Shown piece after piece: positions 51,792 to 60,118 of a stretch of DNA of 64,000 nt. Numbering within the stretch: position 1 is the first letter of the stretch; each line of letters opens with the position of its first letter. This DNA is from Arthrobacter ruber. Its GTDB lineage: Bacteria; Actinomycetota; Actinomycetes; Actinomycetales; Micrococcaceae. The translations under genes were made by a program, and so were the position numbers. Below the pieces are notes generated by a model. It was not told where the DNA came from, did no database searches, and saw only the letters and a program-made list of their open reading frames with translations. The stretch covers positions 124,001 to 188,000 of the forward strand of contig NZ_PPTH01000012.1 in the NCBI RefSeq assembly GCF_002954225.1, read 5' to 3'.

Positions 51792-53334
51792 ACCCTGGAG
51801 GGCAACTGCAGGACTGGCGACGCCCGAGGCTGATTCGGTGCGCCTGGCCCGGAATGTTGTGAGCTTCACCAGGCGCGCGGCCCGGCAGTACAACAGGGCG
51901 CGTTCATCAACCCGCGATCTCTTCGTCGACCTGTACTCGAACGCGCTGGCAGGTGCCTGTGTGGTGATGATTGTGGCGTCCCTCGTCGTGGCACTCCGTG
52001 GCGAGATCGCGGCGAGAAACATCGGCGGGACGACCCTGGTGGCCGCACACTGGCAGGTCGTGCCCGCCGGTATCGTATGGATGCTTCTGACCTATCTGGC
52101 ATTGGTCGGGGTCGTTGTACTGGCCCGCCGGCTAGGACCTGTCACCGTCGGCCAGGCCGAAGGAGCCTGGTGGCTACCGCTACCGGTCGACCGCCGGCCC
52201 ATGGTCCTCCCGTCGTTTCTCCGACGCCTGGTCGCCGTCGGCGCCGTCGCATCGGTCGCCTACGTGCCGTTCAGTCTCCTGACCGCGCTCGACCGGTCAC
52301 CTTGGGATCATGCGAACTCGGCAGTGATCTTCGGTGGCGCCTCTATCGTGGCTGTTATCGGAGCCGCGGCCTTGCAACTGACATCTGCGGCCGGTGCACT
52401 CCGCGCTACGATCCTTCTCGGGCTCATTCCCGTGGCTGTCCTGCCGTTCCTGGGCTTTTCGATGTGGCCGCTCATCCTGGTCCTCAGCCTGGCTGCGGTG
52501 CTCCTCGCCTACGTGGTCCCCCGCGTCGGCGACGTGCGCGGTGTGGAGTTGCAGCGTGGGGGTGCCGTCTCGGGCCACGCCGCGGCATCCATCTTCTTCA
52601 TCGACATGAACGAACTGCGCCGCTCATTGGTGGCCGCACCCTCCACGCGCGTCAGCCGCCGCGGCTCACGCTATTACGGACGACCCACCCGCCGGCCTCT
52701 CACAGCCGTGATTCGCGCCGACGTCGTGGCGTTCCTGCGCCTGCAACCCCCGCCCACCGCCGCCCTGGTATGGCTGGGATTATGCGTCAGCATCACCCTC
52801 ATCACCCCAGCCCTTCCCGTGTTCCTTCAACTGACCGTGACCCTCATCGCCGGCTGTCTCGTGACGGCAGGGACGGGAACTATCGCCCGACGGACAGCCG
52901 TCATCCCCGAGCTCGACGCGCTCCTACCCGTCAGCCCGGTCCTCGTGCGGTGCAGCCGGATGATCATGCCCGCATCAGCTATGGCAGCATGGATGGGCGC
53001 CCTGACCGGAACACTGGTAGTACTCGGTGCTGGCACTCCTTTTCTCGTGCTCCTAGGCGTCCTCGCCGGTCTCGGCATGGGAGCCGGGGCCGCTCGCGCG
53101 GCAACACGCCCCGCTACGGACTGGACCACACCACCGGTGGAAACACCCTTTGGCTCCGTACCGCGAGATCAGGTGTCCTCGCTTCTACGCGGGACAGACA
53201 TGACCGTCCTCTCGATGGCCCCGCTCCTCCTCACGCTGTACCTGGATACCGTCCACCCCTGGCTGCTTCTCGCTCAGATCACCGCGAGCATCACCGCCAT
53301 CACCGTCCAGGCCTCGACCCCATCCGCACGATGA
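51784..53334 (+). CDS. DUF6297-like ABC membrane protein
   Basis: A 516-residue polytopic protein with about ten to twelve helices (CVVMIVASLVVALRGEIAAR; GIVWMLLTYLALVGVVVLA; and others). The sequence AEGAWWLPLPVDRRPMV resembles DUF6297 proteins found beside ABC ATPases. GTG 51784 overlaps the ATPase stop by eight bases; TTG 51778 is possible. It presumably forms an exporter with the ATPase. Confidence 0.8.
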   Translation: MPEPWRATAGLATPEADSVRLARNVVSFTRRAARQYNRARSSTRDLFVDLYSNALAGACVVMIVASLVVALRGEIAARNIGGTTLVAAHWQVVPAGIVWMLLTYLALVGVVVLARRLGPVTVGQAEGAWWLPLPVDRRPMVLPSFLRRLVAVGAVASVAYVPFSLLTALDRSPWDHANSAVIFGGASIVAVIGAAALQLTSAAGALRATILLGLIPVAVLPFLGFSMWPLILVLSLAAVLLAYVVPRVGDVRGVELQRGGAVSGHAAASIFFIDMNELRRSLVAAPSTRVSRRGSRYYGRPTRRPLTAVIRADVVAFLRLQPPPTAALVWLGLCVSITLITPALPVFLQLTVTLIAGCLVTAGTGTIARRTAVIPELDALLPVSPVLVRCSRMIMPASAMAAWMGALTGTLVVLGAGTPFLVLLGVLAGLGMGAGAARAATRPATDWTTPPVETPFGSVPRDQVSSLLRGTDMTVLSMAPLLLTLYLDTVHPWLLLAQITASITAITVQASTPSAR

Positions 53335-53500
53335 GGGATCCGCTTCCGCGCCGACCCCGGGGAGTAGGGTGACGCTGACGGAACGGCTGCAATGTGTTCT
53401 CCGCACCAGGAAATCGATGACGGCTCAGTATCAGACCGGGTCTTCTTCTGGTGCCCGAACGCCGACGTCCGGTAAGGGATTTACAGACGTACTGCGTCGG

Positions 53501-53614
53501 GGCGACACTGCGTGACCTCTGAACCCTCGAACGCTTCTATCGCACAAGCCGAAGAAGGACTCCAGACGAAGGCCACCTGAGCGGATCGGCGCTGAGGCGT
53601 TCGGGTGCACCCTT
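53501..53614. repeat. Diverged direct repeat, copy 2
   Basis: Aligns without gaps to 34151-34264 (offset 19,350; about 70% identity by hand). It lies in the 290-base gap after the DUF6297-like gene and runs into the 3' flank of the tetR gene. The gap has no other supported feature. Confidence 0.6.
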
Positions 53615-53625
53615 GCAGTACCCGC

Positions 53626-54183
53626 CTAGGGCTCGAAGTGTTCGAGGAGGGCACTGATGATGCGATGGGCTCGCTCCCGCGTCATGCGCTCGGCCTCGGT
53701 CGCCCGCGCGATCGCAATCCCGTCGAGCAGTGCCATGAGCGTAGCCGCGTCGTCGCTCCCGAGAACCGGGTCGACCTGCCGCAGCAACTCCGTGAGCCCG
53801 CCTTCCAGGAGACGCCAGGATTCCTGATGTGCTCGGCCGATCAGCTCGCTGGTTGCCGCCTTGGATGCGAACGCCAACCAGACCACGGAAGCCGTCCTGG
53901 ATTCGTCGTCGACTCCACCAAGGATGTGACACACAGCTGCGAGATTCGCGGTCGGCGTCGCGGTCGGTGTGGTCACGGACATCACTCGCTCCATGAATTG
54001 TCCGCTGACCCTGTCCATGGCCGCCATGAGCAGGTCATCCTTGGTCCGGTAGTGATGCTGAACCGCGCCGAGGGAGACGCCGGCAGCCTTCGCGACGTTG
54101 CGGATAGTCACGTCCTCGATCCCGTCCGACACGAGGATGTCCTGTACCGCCATCAGGATCCGCTCAGTGGCAGGACTAGTCAT
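53626..54183 (-). CDS. TetR-family transcriptional regulator
   Basis: A 185-residue TetR repressor: helix-turn-helix TIRNVAKAAGVSLGAVQHHYRTKDDLL at about 24-50, then a ligand-binding domain with a TetR_C-type pattern. ATG 54183 lies 26 bases from a clear operator shared with the divergent membrane-protein operon, so it very likely represses itself and that operon. Confidence 0.92.
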   Translation of the reverse strand: MTSPATERILMAVQDILVSDGIEDVTIRNVAKAAGVSLGAVQHHYRTKDDLLMAAMDRVSGQFMERVMSVTTPTATPTANLAAVCHILGGVDDESRTASVVWLAFASKAATSELIGRAHQESWRLLEGGLTELLRQVDPVLGSDDAATLMALLDGIAIARATEAERMTRERAHRIISALLEHFEP

Positions 54184-54204
54184 TCTCCGAGGCTACCGCC
54201 ATCT

Positions 54205-54226
54205 GAACAATACAATCGTATTGTAT
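54205..54226. promoter_or_regulatory. TetR operator with overlapping promoter
   Basis: ATACAAT (54210-54216), CGT, ATTGTAT (54220-54226) is a perfect seven-base inverted repeat; a second overlapping palindrome is ACAATAC-AATC-GTATTGT. The next TATGGT (54224-54229), 6 bases before the membrane-protein ATG, overlaps it, so bound TetR would block transcription. Confidence 0.8.
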
Positions 54227-54235
54227 GGTTGCGCC

Positions 54236-54892
54236 ATGACGCGACTTCAATGGGGTGCCACGCTGTGGATCCTCGGCATGCTGACCCTTCCCGCGCAGGC
54301 CCTTGCAGCGATGCTCTGGCCTCAGGGTTACTCCTGGGGTTCGAACTTCATCAGCGACCTCGGTGTGACGGAATGCGGGACGTTCGACGCCGGTACGCGG
54401 GTGGAGCGCTACATCTGCTCACCGGGGCACGTCCTGGCCAACGGTTCGACGATCGTGAACGGCGCGTGCCTCGCACTCGGCGCTGTCCTGCTGTGGTCGG
54501 CCTGGCCGCGAGCGCGGACAGGCAAGGTTGCGATGGCCTTCCTCGCAAGCGGCGGCCTGCTGGTAATGCTGGTCGGGTTTCTGCCCTGGGACGTTCACCC
54601 GGAGGCTCATGACACGGCGGCCCTCGCTCAGGCGGCCATGCAATGGATCGGCATGATCCTCCTTGTCTTCGCGCTGCGCAGGAACACTGATGTTGGACGA
54701 GCAGCCCTGCTGACGGGCATGAGCGTTCTCGTTTCCATCATCGGATTCGCCCTGTTCGTCGACGCGATCAGCGGCGGCCCCGCACTGATGCTCGGCGTGG
54801 GATTCACGGAACGGATCGCCTTTGACACTCTCACCCTCTGGGGTGCGGCGGTTGGCTTCATCCTCCTCGCATCAACCAGGAGGAAGGCGTGA
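54236..54892 (+). CDS. DUF998 family membrane protein
   Basis: A 218-residue six-to-seven-helix protein with the DUF998 hallmarks: an early NFISDLGVTECG after the first helix and a later GFLPWDVHPEAHDTAA. Function of DUF998 is unknown. The gene is leaderless (TATGGT, 6 bases) and overlaps the next start (GTGA). Confidence 0.85.
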   Translation: MTRLQWGATLWILGMLTLPAQALAAMLWPQGYSWGSNFISDLGVTECGTFDAGTRVERYICSPGHVLANGSTIVNGACLALGAVLLWSAWPRARTGKVAMAFLASGGLLVMLVGFLPWDVHPEAHDTAALAQAAMQWIGMILLVFALRRNTDVGRAALLTGMSVLVSIIGFALFVDAISGGPALMLGVGFTERIAFDTLTLWGAAVGFILLASTRRKA

Positions 54893-55446
54893 TCCTAAGC
54901 CTCATCATCGCCTGCGAGGTCGGGTTCTGGATTGCCATCGTCGCCGGGCTGGTCGCCCGGTATGTCTTCCAGCTGAAGACCGTCAGCGCGCTGCTGCTCC
55001 TGTGCGCTCCACTGATCGACGTCGTGCTTCTGGTAACGGTCACGATGCATCTGGCCTCCGGGGCGACCGCGTCCTGGCACCACGGACTGGCGGCTATCTA
55101 CATCGGATTCTCCCTGGCGTATGGGCACCGGATGATCAGCTGGGCGGACATCCGTTTCGCCCATCGATTCGCAGGCGGGCCGGCTCCGCAGAGACTGACC
55201 GGGTGGCAGTACACCCGGCGCTGCTGGAGTGACGTCGGGAGGACCCTGGGTGCAGCTCTCATCGCAGCGGGAATCATTGCGCTCATCACATGGTCCGTGG
55301 ACGACTCCGACCGCACGGCCGCACTCTCCGGATGGATTCACCTACTCGGGATCGCCATCGCGATCGAGGTCATATGGGCGCTCAGCTACACCATCTGGCC
55401 GCGCAAAGCGGCCCTACGATCCGGTCGTACGACCACTTCAGGCTGA
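54889..55446 (+). CDS. Membrane protein in the TetR-controlled operon
   Basis: A 185-residue protein with five or six helices (ILSLIIACEVGFWIAIVAGLV, ALLLLCAPLIDVVLLVTVTM). GTG start overlaps the DUF998 stop by four bases. Resembles small integral membrane proteins described as 2TM or SPW-like, but not identified. Likely works with its partner. Confidence 0.72.
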   Translation: MILSLIIACEVGFWIAIVAGLVARYVFQLKTVSALLLLCAPLIDVVLLVTVTMHLASGATASWHHGLAAIYIGFSLAYGHRMISWADIRFAHRFAGGPAPQRLTGWQYTRRCWSDVGRTLGAALIAAGIIALITWSVDDSDRTAALSGWIHLLGIAIAIEVIWALSYTIWPRKAALRSGRTTTSG

Positions 55447-55660
55447 CATGACCCGGCCATCGGGATACCTGAGGCCTTTTCATCGATGGTGATCCTAGGC
55501 GGGCGAACAGTAACCATACGCCCCGTGGCGAAGAACAATCGCTGCACGTGCCTGTTCTCGCAGTGCTGCCACGCTCGTCGGATGGAGCCGCGCGATGGTT
55601 CACCCTCATCGGCACGCAGCTGTGAGCGAGAACCGAACGACGTGACGAAAGGGAGGACCA

Positions 55661-56242
55661 CTAGCCGGTAGTAAGGTAGCGGAGCTTCACGAGCTCCGAC
55701 CCCGGCAGAATGGTTGCGTCGACCAACCGTAGGCCGGCACGGGAGCCCGCATAAAGCTTGTTTCCCGTTCCGAGTAGAGCGGCGCCGACTAGAACGATCA
55801 GCTCGTCGACCAGCCCTAGCTCGAGCAGTGGATTCCACGTCGTTGCACTGCCGAACATCAGCACGTCGCCATCGCCTTTTTCCTTGAGTCGGGTGAGCTC
55901 TGCCGGCGCCGCGGTTCTGGGGACGATCCGGGTAGTCCGCGCCCATGGAGCGTCCGGATCCGGCACCATGGAGTCGCTGATGAGAATCGAGGGCAGCGTG
56001 GTGACGAAGCGCGCAATGCCGTGTTCGCGCTCGTCCGCAGACGAATCTGCCGCAACCTTCGACCAGAAATCCCAGTTCTCCAAGTACCACGTACGCCCGT
56101 ACACGAGGGTGCCCGCAGTACTCAGCAGCTCGAGATTATGTGTGTTGAACGCGTCCTCGAAGGGCATCACTGTCAGATCACCGCCAGGGCCTTGGAAGTA
56201 GCCGTCGAGCGATGTGAGGACCGACACCACGAGTCTGCTCAT
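55661..56242 (-). CDS. Dihydrofolate reductase-like (RibD C-terminal) family protein
   Basis: A 193-residue member of the DHFR/RibD-C fold: RLVVSVLTSLDGYFQGPGG start, LLSTAGTLVYGRTWYLENW, GDVLMFGSATTWNPLLELGLVDEL, and a terminal strand (VDATILPGSELVKLRYL). It probably reduces a pterin or flavin-like compound with NADPH. TATGCT lies 6 bases before ATG 56242; the longer frame to 56377 is unlikely. Confidence 0.88.
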   Translation of the reverse strand: MSRLVVSVLTSLDGYFQGPGGDLTVMPFEDAFNTHNLELLSTAGTLVYGRTWYLENWDFWSKVAADSSADEREHGIARFVTTLPSILISDSMVPDPDAPWARTTRIVPRTAAPAELTRLKEKGDGDVLMFGSATTWNPLLELGLVDELIVLVGAALLGTGNKLYAGSRAGLRLVDATILPGSELVKLRYLTTG

Positions 56243-56481
56243 GCCGTGAGCATACAACCCCTCCACGCGCGCCCTGCAGGTCGGCATCTGCTCCTCCCCC
56301 GTCAGCATCAGGTTGCTGATCACGATCGGCGAATCCGGCATCTTTCTCGGAGAGCTCGATCTCCTGGCCGTTGTCACCCAGCCAATAGTAGGAACGCGGC
56401 CCAGTATCAGGCTCTGAACGCTTGACCATCGTGTACGTCACACCACCGTGCACCTTCACCGTCGTGGGAAGACCAGAGTCT

Positions 56482-56937
56482 TCATGGCCTTGGGAAGAGG
56501 CTTTCGTGAGGCTGCCCGCGATTCTTCTCTCTTTTGCCGATGGTCTCGACTGCTGCAGCCATACCGAGCATGGCGGCTGAGCCGAAGGTCGCGCCGAAGG
56601 CGAGAAGTACTGCCCCTACCGCCCAGAGGCCGCTTGCATCCATTGCAGAAGCCGTGCTGATCCAGGCGAGCGTGAAAGAGGCCGAAAGTACCACCACGGC
56701 AACAAAGAAGTGCAGAAGGCGATAGGCAAGTCCCACTACCACGATGCCGCACAGCAGGGCAGCCACGCCCTGCCATATCTCGTACGGGCCGGTCATCCTG
56801 CCGGTGTCCGGATCGGACTGGTACTCGGTATCCCAGCCGAACCACCCGAACCAGAGCCCTGCGGACAGGAGCGCAATCAGGACGACGGCGGCCCCTTGTT
56901 CAAGGGGAGACCAGTCACGGCTGCGTGTCAGGCGCAT
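56482..56937 (-). CDS. Small membrane protein
   Basis: A 151-residue four-helix protein (QGAAVVLIALLSAGLWFGWFG, VAALLCGIVVVGLAYRLLHFFV, GLWAVGAVLLAFGATFG). GGAGTGAAGG precedes ATG. Last gene of a four-gene minus-strand set (57774 to 56482) of small envelope proteins. Function unknown. Confidence 0.65.
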   Translation of the reverse strand: MRLTRSRDWSPLEQGAAVVLIALLSAGLWFGWFGWDTEYQSDPDTGRMTGPYEIWQGVAALLCGIVVVGLAYRLLHFFVAVVVLSASFTLAWISTASAMDASGLWAVGAVLLAFGATFGSAAMLGMAAAVETIGKREKNRGQPHESLFPRP

Positions 56938-56989
56938 CCTTCACTCCAGATCGTTGCCGGTTCACGTCTTCCGCCCAACCGGCGGATGA

Positions 56990-57166
56990 TCACGTGCTAT
57001 CACAAGCCGACTGCCGCTGCATGGAACAGCGCAGGGTGGAGCTGCCGCCGACAACGAGAACGACGACCAGGCAGACGTAGGAAAGCAGGCCCATGCCCCG
57101 GAAGAGGAGGTTCACCAAGGCACCGGCGAACGCCGGCGCGACGATGATTCGTTCGGTTCTGGTCAC
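56990..57166 (-). CDS. 58-residue membrane protein
   Basis: MTRTERIIVAPAFAG starts the protein, one or two hydrophobic segments follow (FAGALVNLLFRGMGLLSYVCL, LVVVLVVGG), and a short Cys/Ser tail ends it. GTG 57166 is 15 bases after the lipoprotein stop. The continuity of protein-like sequence supports a real gene. Function unknown. Confidence 0.5.
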   Translation of the reverse strand: MTRTERIIVAPAFAGALVNLLFRGMGLLSYVCLVVVLVVGGSSTLRCSMQRQSACDST

Positions 57167-57181
57167 TGAAGTGTCGTGGCG

Positions 57182-57589
57182 TCAGCTGGTCAACGGCATG
57201 CGCTGCGACACCCAGATCGGGCCGATCTCGGTCATGAACTCGTCGTCGCAGGCCTGCATGATCTGATCGGAAGGCGGTCCATCGCCACTGTAGGAGGACT
57301 GGAAGCCGAGCTGGTTGCCGTTCTGTTCAACAAGTGGTCCGACGCCGAAGCCTTTGTCCTGGAGGCAGCCGCGTGTCGCATCAACTGCGTCGCGATACTC
57401 GGCCTCGGTCACGACCAGGTCTTCCAGGACCGCCTGCTGGTATCCGCTTGCGCTGTCCCTCATCTGCTGCTTCTCATCCTCGGAGAAGGACGGAGCACTG
57501 GCGCAGCCGGCCAGCAGAAGAGCTGAACATCCGATGACACCAGCCACAGCTGCGGTGTGCCTGGTGATCATGCTCGGGTAGTCGATCAT
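57182..57589 (-). CDS. Small lipoprotein
   Basis: A 135-residue lipoprotein with signal peptide (GVIGCSALLLAGC, lipobox LAGC) and a mature acidic alpha-helical domain (EDEKQQMRDSASGYQQAV, EAEYRDAVDATRGCLQDKG). ATG 57589 is chosen because it overlaps the preceding stop by one base (TGATG), indicating translational coupling; ATG 57571 is the alternative. Confidence 0.68.
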   Translation of the reverse strand: MIDYPSMITRHTAAVAGVIGCSALLLAGCASAPSFSEDEKQQMRDSASGYQQAVLEDLVVTEAEYRDAVDATRGCLQDKGFGVGPLVEQNGNQLGFQSSYSGDGPPSDQIMQACDDEFMTEIGPIWVSQRMPLTS

Positions 57590-57774
57590 CGGGACCCGGA
57601 CTGCGGATCGGGGCCAGGAGTCCGCGAAGCGCCGGCGTAATAGGACCGCATGCCGTGCTTCACACCCAGCCGGATGATCAGGTACAGCACAAGACCCATA
57701 GCAGCTATTACGACAAGCCATACCAGCAGGACGATGAAAACTTCCGGTCCACCAAGAGCCATTGCAACCCCCAT
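57586..57774 (-). CDS. 62-residue membrane protein
   Basis: A single strong hydrophobic stretch (FIVLLVWLVVIAAMGLVLYLII) then a basic, Gly/Pro-rich tail (KHGMRSYYAGASRTPG). Probably a small single- or double-pass protein. First gene of the operon. ATG 57762 is a possible alternative start. Confidence 0.55.
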   Translation of the reverse strand: MGVAMALGGPEVFIVLLVWLVVIAAMGLVLYLIIRLGVKHGMRSYYAGASRTPGPDPQSGSR

Positions 57775-57868
57775 GTTCGCTGTCAGTCGCTCGGTGATCA
57801 GAGCCTAGTCCCGCTCTGATCACGGAGCACTCCGGACATGCCAGGGCAGCGCCAGCTGTAGCGGGCGC

Positions 57869-58150
57869 TCACCGAACCGGGTGATCACCCTCGTCGTCGT
57901 TCCATTTGCCGGTTGGCACCTGCGCGGCGAACAGCTGATCGTTCGACGACGCGTCTTGGCCAGCGAAGTCCATCTAGTTCACGCTGAACCCGTCTTGAAG
58001 GGTCGACTCGTGCTCCACTGCGGCGGCACAGGTCCAAAAGCGGGAGTAGTTGGCTTCAGCTATGCGGTAGGCCTTGACGCGATCGACCTCGCGGCCACAG
58101 GCCGAATCAGTAGTTCCCAGCACGGTGATCGCAGCGAAGAGCTTCGGCAC
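57869..58150 (-). pseudogene. Small exported-type protein gene split by a stop codon
   Basis: From GTG 58150 the frame reads VPKLFAAITVLGTTDSAC, then RVKAYRIAEANYSRFW and TLQDGFSVN, and stops at TAG 57974. The next codon is ATG, and the frame continues as protein-like MDFAGQDASSNDQLF up to TGA 57869. It looks like one protein of about 93 residues with a nonsense change. The start has no clear ribosome site. Confidence 0.45.
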
Positions 58151-58340
58151 CCAGGTTGTGAAGGGTCTGGCAGGCGGAGATCCCCATCGATAGGATCAAC
58201 CGAGCTCTACACCTTGTGCCTTCGATACCTGTTCCGGACGGCATCGGATCGTCTGCTCTGCTGTGGCTGATGCGCTCGGTGACGATGTCTCTGCATCGCC
58301 TCGTAGGGTCGATGCACAAAGGCCTGCCAGCGCCTGTCCC

Positions 58341-58592
58341 ATGGGGGTTCTCGTGACCGTTGCTTCGCTTCTCGTCGGCTGTGCGGTGGGGTTCTACACC
58401 GATGTCAGCAGACGAGATGATCAGGTAACGAGGCGCCGCCTGATCTGGCTCATCGCCGCCATAGCCTGGTGTGCGATCATCCTCACCGCAACCGATGGGC
58501 AGGGTGAGCTCGAGAATTCTCTTCTGGCCTACGCCAGCGGGACATTCGTCGGTCTACTCAGCCGGGAATACCACCGCGCTGGACCCCGATGA
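58341..58592 (+). CDS. Small membrane protein
   Basis: An 83-residue two-helix protein (VTVASLLVGCAVGFYTDVS, LIWLIAAIAWCAIILTA) with a short polar tail. ATG 58341 is taken; GTG 58353 with GGGGG 5 bases before is the alternative. Upstream TAGGGT at 58303 may be the promoter. Unknown function. Confidence 0.55.
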   Translation: MGVLVTVASLLVGCAVGFYTDVSRRDDQVTRRRLIWLIAAIAWCAIILTATDGQGELENSLLAYASGTFVGLLSREYHRAGPR

Positions 58593-58713
58593 GCAGTGCG
58601 TCCGCTCGTGCTACGGTCCTTGGGTTCTTGCCGCGTCGGGCCCGCGCCGTGCGCTACACCGCTGCATGTCAGGGTTACGCCATGTCCTGCTTCGTGGCTG
58701 GCACACTGGCCGC

Positions 58714-59436
58714 ATGGCCTTCGAACGATTCCCGATCCGGAGACTGACCGAGCATCCCTCCAACGCCCTTGATCGACGGATCTGGCCGGCGACCTTGGCA
58801 CCCGTCGCTACGATCCTCGATAGCGGACTGGATCTCGGCCCGGCTACCGTCCTGGTGGGTGAGAACGGGTCCGGTAAGTCCACCATCATCGAGGCGATCG
58901 CGTTGGCCTACGGGCTGTCCCCCGAGGGAGGCTCGACCGGAGCGCAACACAGGACGCGTACAACAGAATCGGTACTCGCTGATCACCTCCAGCTGGTCCG
59001 AAACGCCGGCACCACCCGACGTGGGTACTTCCTGCGCGCCGAGACAATGCACGGCTTCTACACCTACCTCGAGTCGAACCCCAGCACGAGCGGGCCGGAC
59101 GTTTCCTTCCACGAGATGTCTCACGGTGAATCGTTCCTCGAGCTCGTGGTCGATCGGTTTCGTGGATCGGGTCTTTGGATCCTCGACGAGCCGGAATCAG
59201 CGCTGTCCTTCTCGGGTTGCCTGGCGTTGCTCGGCGTACTGAAAGAACTCGTCGCGTCGGGGAAGTCTCAAGTGATCCTCTCGACGCACTCACCGCTCCT
59301 GGCTGCCATGCCGAATGCGCAGATCTTCGAAGTCGGCAGCTGGGGCCTACGTGATCGACAGTGGGAAGATCTCGACCTCGTCACAAGCTGGCAGGCCTTC
59401 CTCACCTCGCCCGAGCGCTACCTCAAGCACCTCTAG
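58714..59436 (+). CDS. AAA-type ATPase, SMC/RecF-like single protein
   Basis: A 240-residue ATPase: Walker A GENGSGKST at 49-57, a signature-like SHGES at 136-140, Walker B LWILDEPESALS at 154-165 and STHSPLLAA near the C-terminus. This is the compact ABC/SMC-like ATPase group (AAA_23/AAA_21) found as a lone protein in many bacteria. CACACT is 6 bases before ATG, so it is leaderless; the upstream frame is not used. Role unknown; no nuclease partner lies beside it. Confidence 0.87.
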   Translation: MAFERFPIRRLTEHPSNALDRRIWPATLAPVATILDSGLDLGPATVLVGENGSGKSTIIEAIALAYGLSPEGGSTGAQHRTRTTESVLADHLQLVRNAGTTRRGYFLRAETMHGFYTYLESNPSTSGPDVSFHEMSHGESFLELVVDRFRGSGLWILDEPESALSFSGCLALLGVLKELVASGKSQVILSTHSPLLAAMPNAQIFEVGSWGLRDRQWEDLDLVTSWQAFLTSPERYLKHL

Positions 59437-59443
59437 CTGAACG

Positions 59444-59856
59444 CTGCCCCGGGTACGCATACGCTGCACGGCAGTGCGCTGCCGCTGCAATCCTGCTTCC
59501 CGGCCTACGAAGGCTGTTGCCAACCGTCCGAGAACGCCCGTGACATCGTTGTCGCTGCAAGCACCGGTACCGGCACCGGCCGTGGCAGCGGAGGCGTCAC
59601 GGGTGTCGTCCAAGGCGATCCCGGCGTCGGTCATCGTGCGGATCCACAGCAACCGGATCATCTCGTCAGAACCGCAGCGGCGGCGATCATCGCTGCCTCG
59701 CTCGGGCTCGGGAAGCAAGCCGATCTCGTGGTGGCGACGGATCGCGCGCGGTGTAATGCCGACGAGCGAAGCCGCATCACCGATGCTGACCGACGCGGCG
59801 GAATGAAGGACGACGACATGAGCGGGCCTTCCTCCGGAGGGCGGGTGCAAGTCCAC
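59444..59856 (-). pseudogene. MerR-family regulator, 3'-truncated
   Basis: The N-terminal two-thirds of a MerR regulator: VSIGDAASLVGITPRAIRRHHEIGLL (helix-turn-helix) and DEMIRLLWIRTMTDAGIALDD. After RTAVQRMRTRGS the frame runs antisense into the AAA ATPase gene and ends at 59347, so the normal C-terminus is missing. A junction near 59437-59450, right at the ATPase stop, explains it. GTG 59856 is the most plausible start. Confidence 0.6.
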
Positions 59857-60118
59857 CGGACCACGTAACGCTACGGAAGGTGCACCTCCGAGTACTGCGC
59901 CCGGCATCCGTGCCAGCAGACGGCTATCAGAACTGGAGCCTCACGAAGCACGTCCACGCGAGTGGGAGGGCCTCCGTCGACACTGGCGACGCTCGCAGTA
60001 TCAGGAGTATCGGACCAGAACCTTCCTGTGATCGACCGGTCATTCTTGGGCCCGTCCCGCTGAAGGATCCTCTGCCGGGGCTCTTCAGTCTTCGGGGCGG
60101 GCTTCTTCCAAATGGTGG

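Noticed and set aside
56243-56459. Minus-strand frame beginning MVKRSEPDTG
   Set aside because: Looks partly protein-like (SYYWLGDNGQEIELSE), but it is short and I could not support a start or end; left uncalled.
59871-60118. Minus-strand frame IWKKPAPKTEEP to EVHLP
   Set aside because: About 80 codons without a usable start codon, next to a truncated gene; may be remnant DNA.
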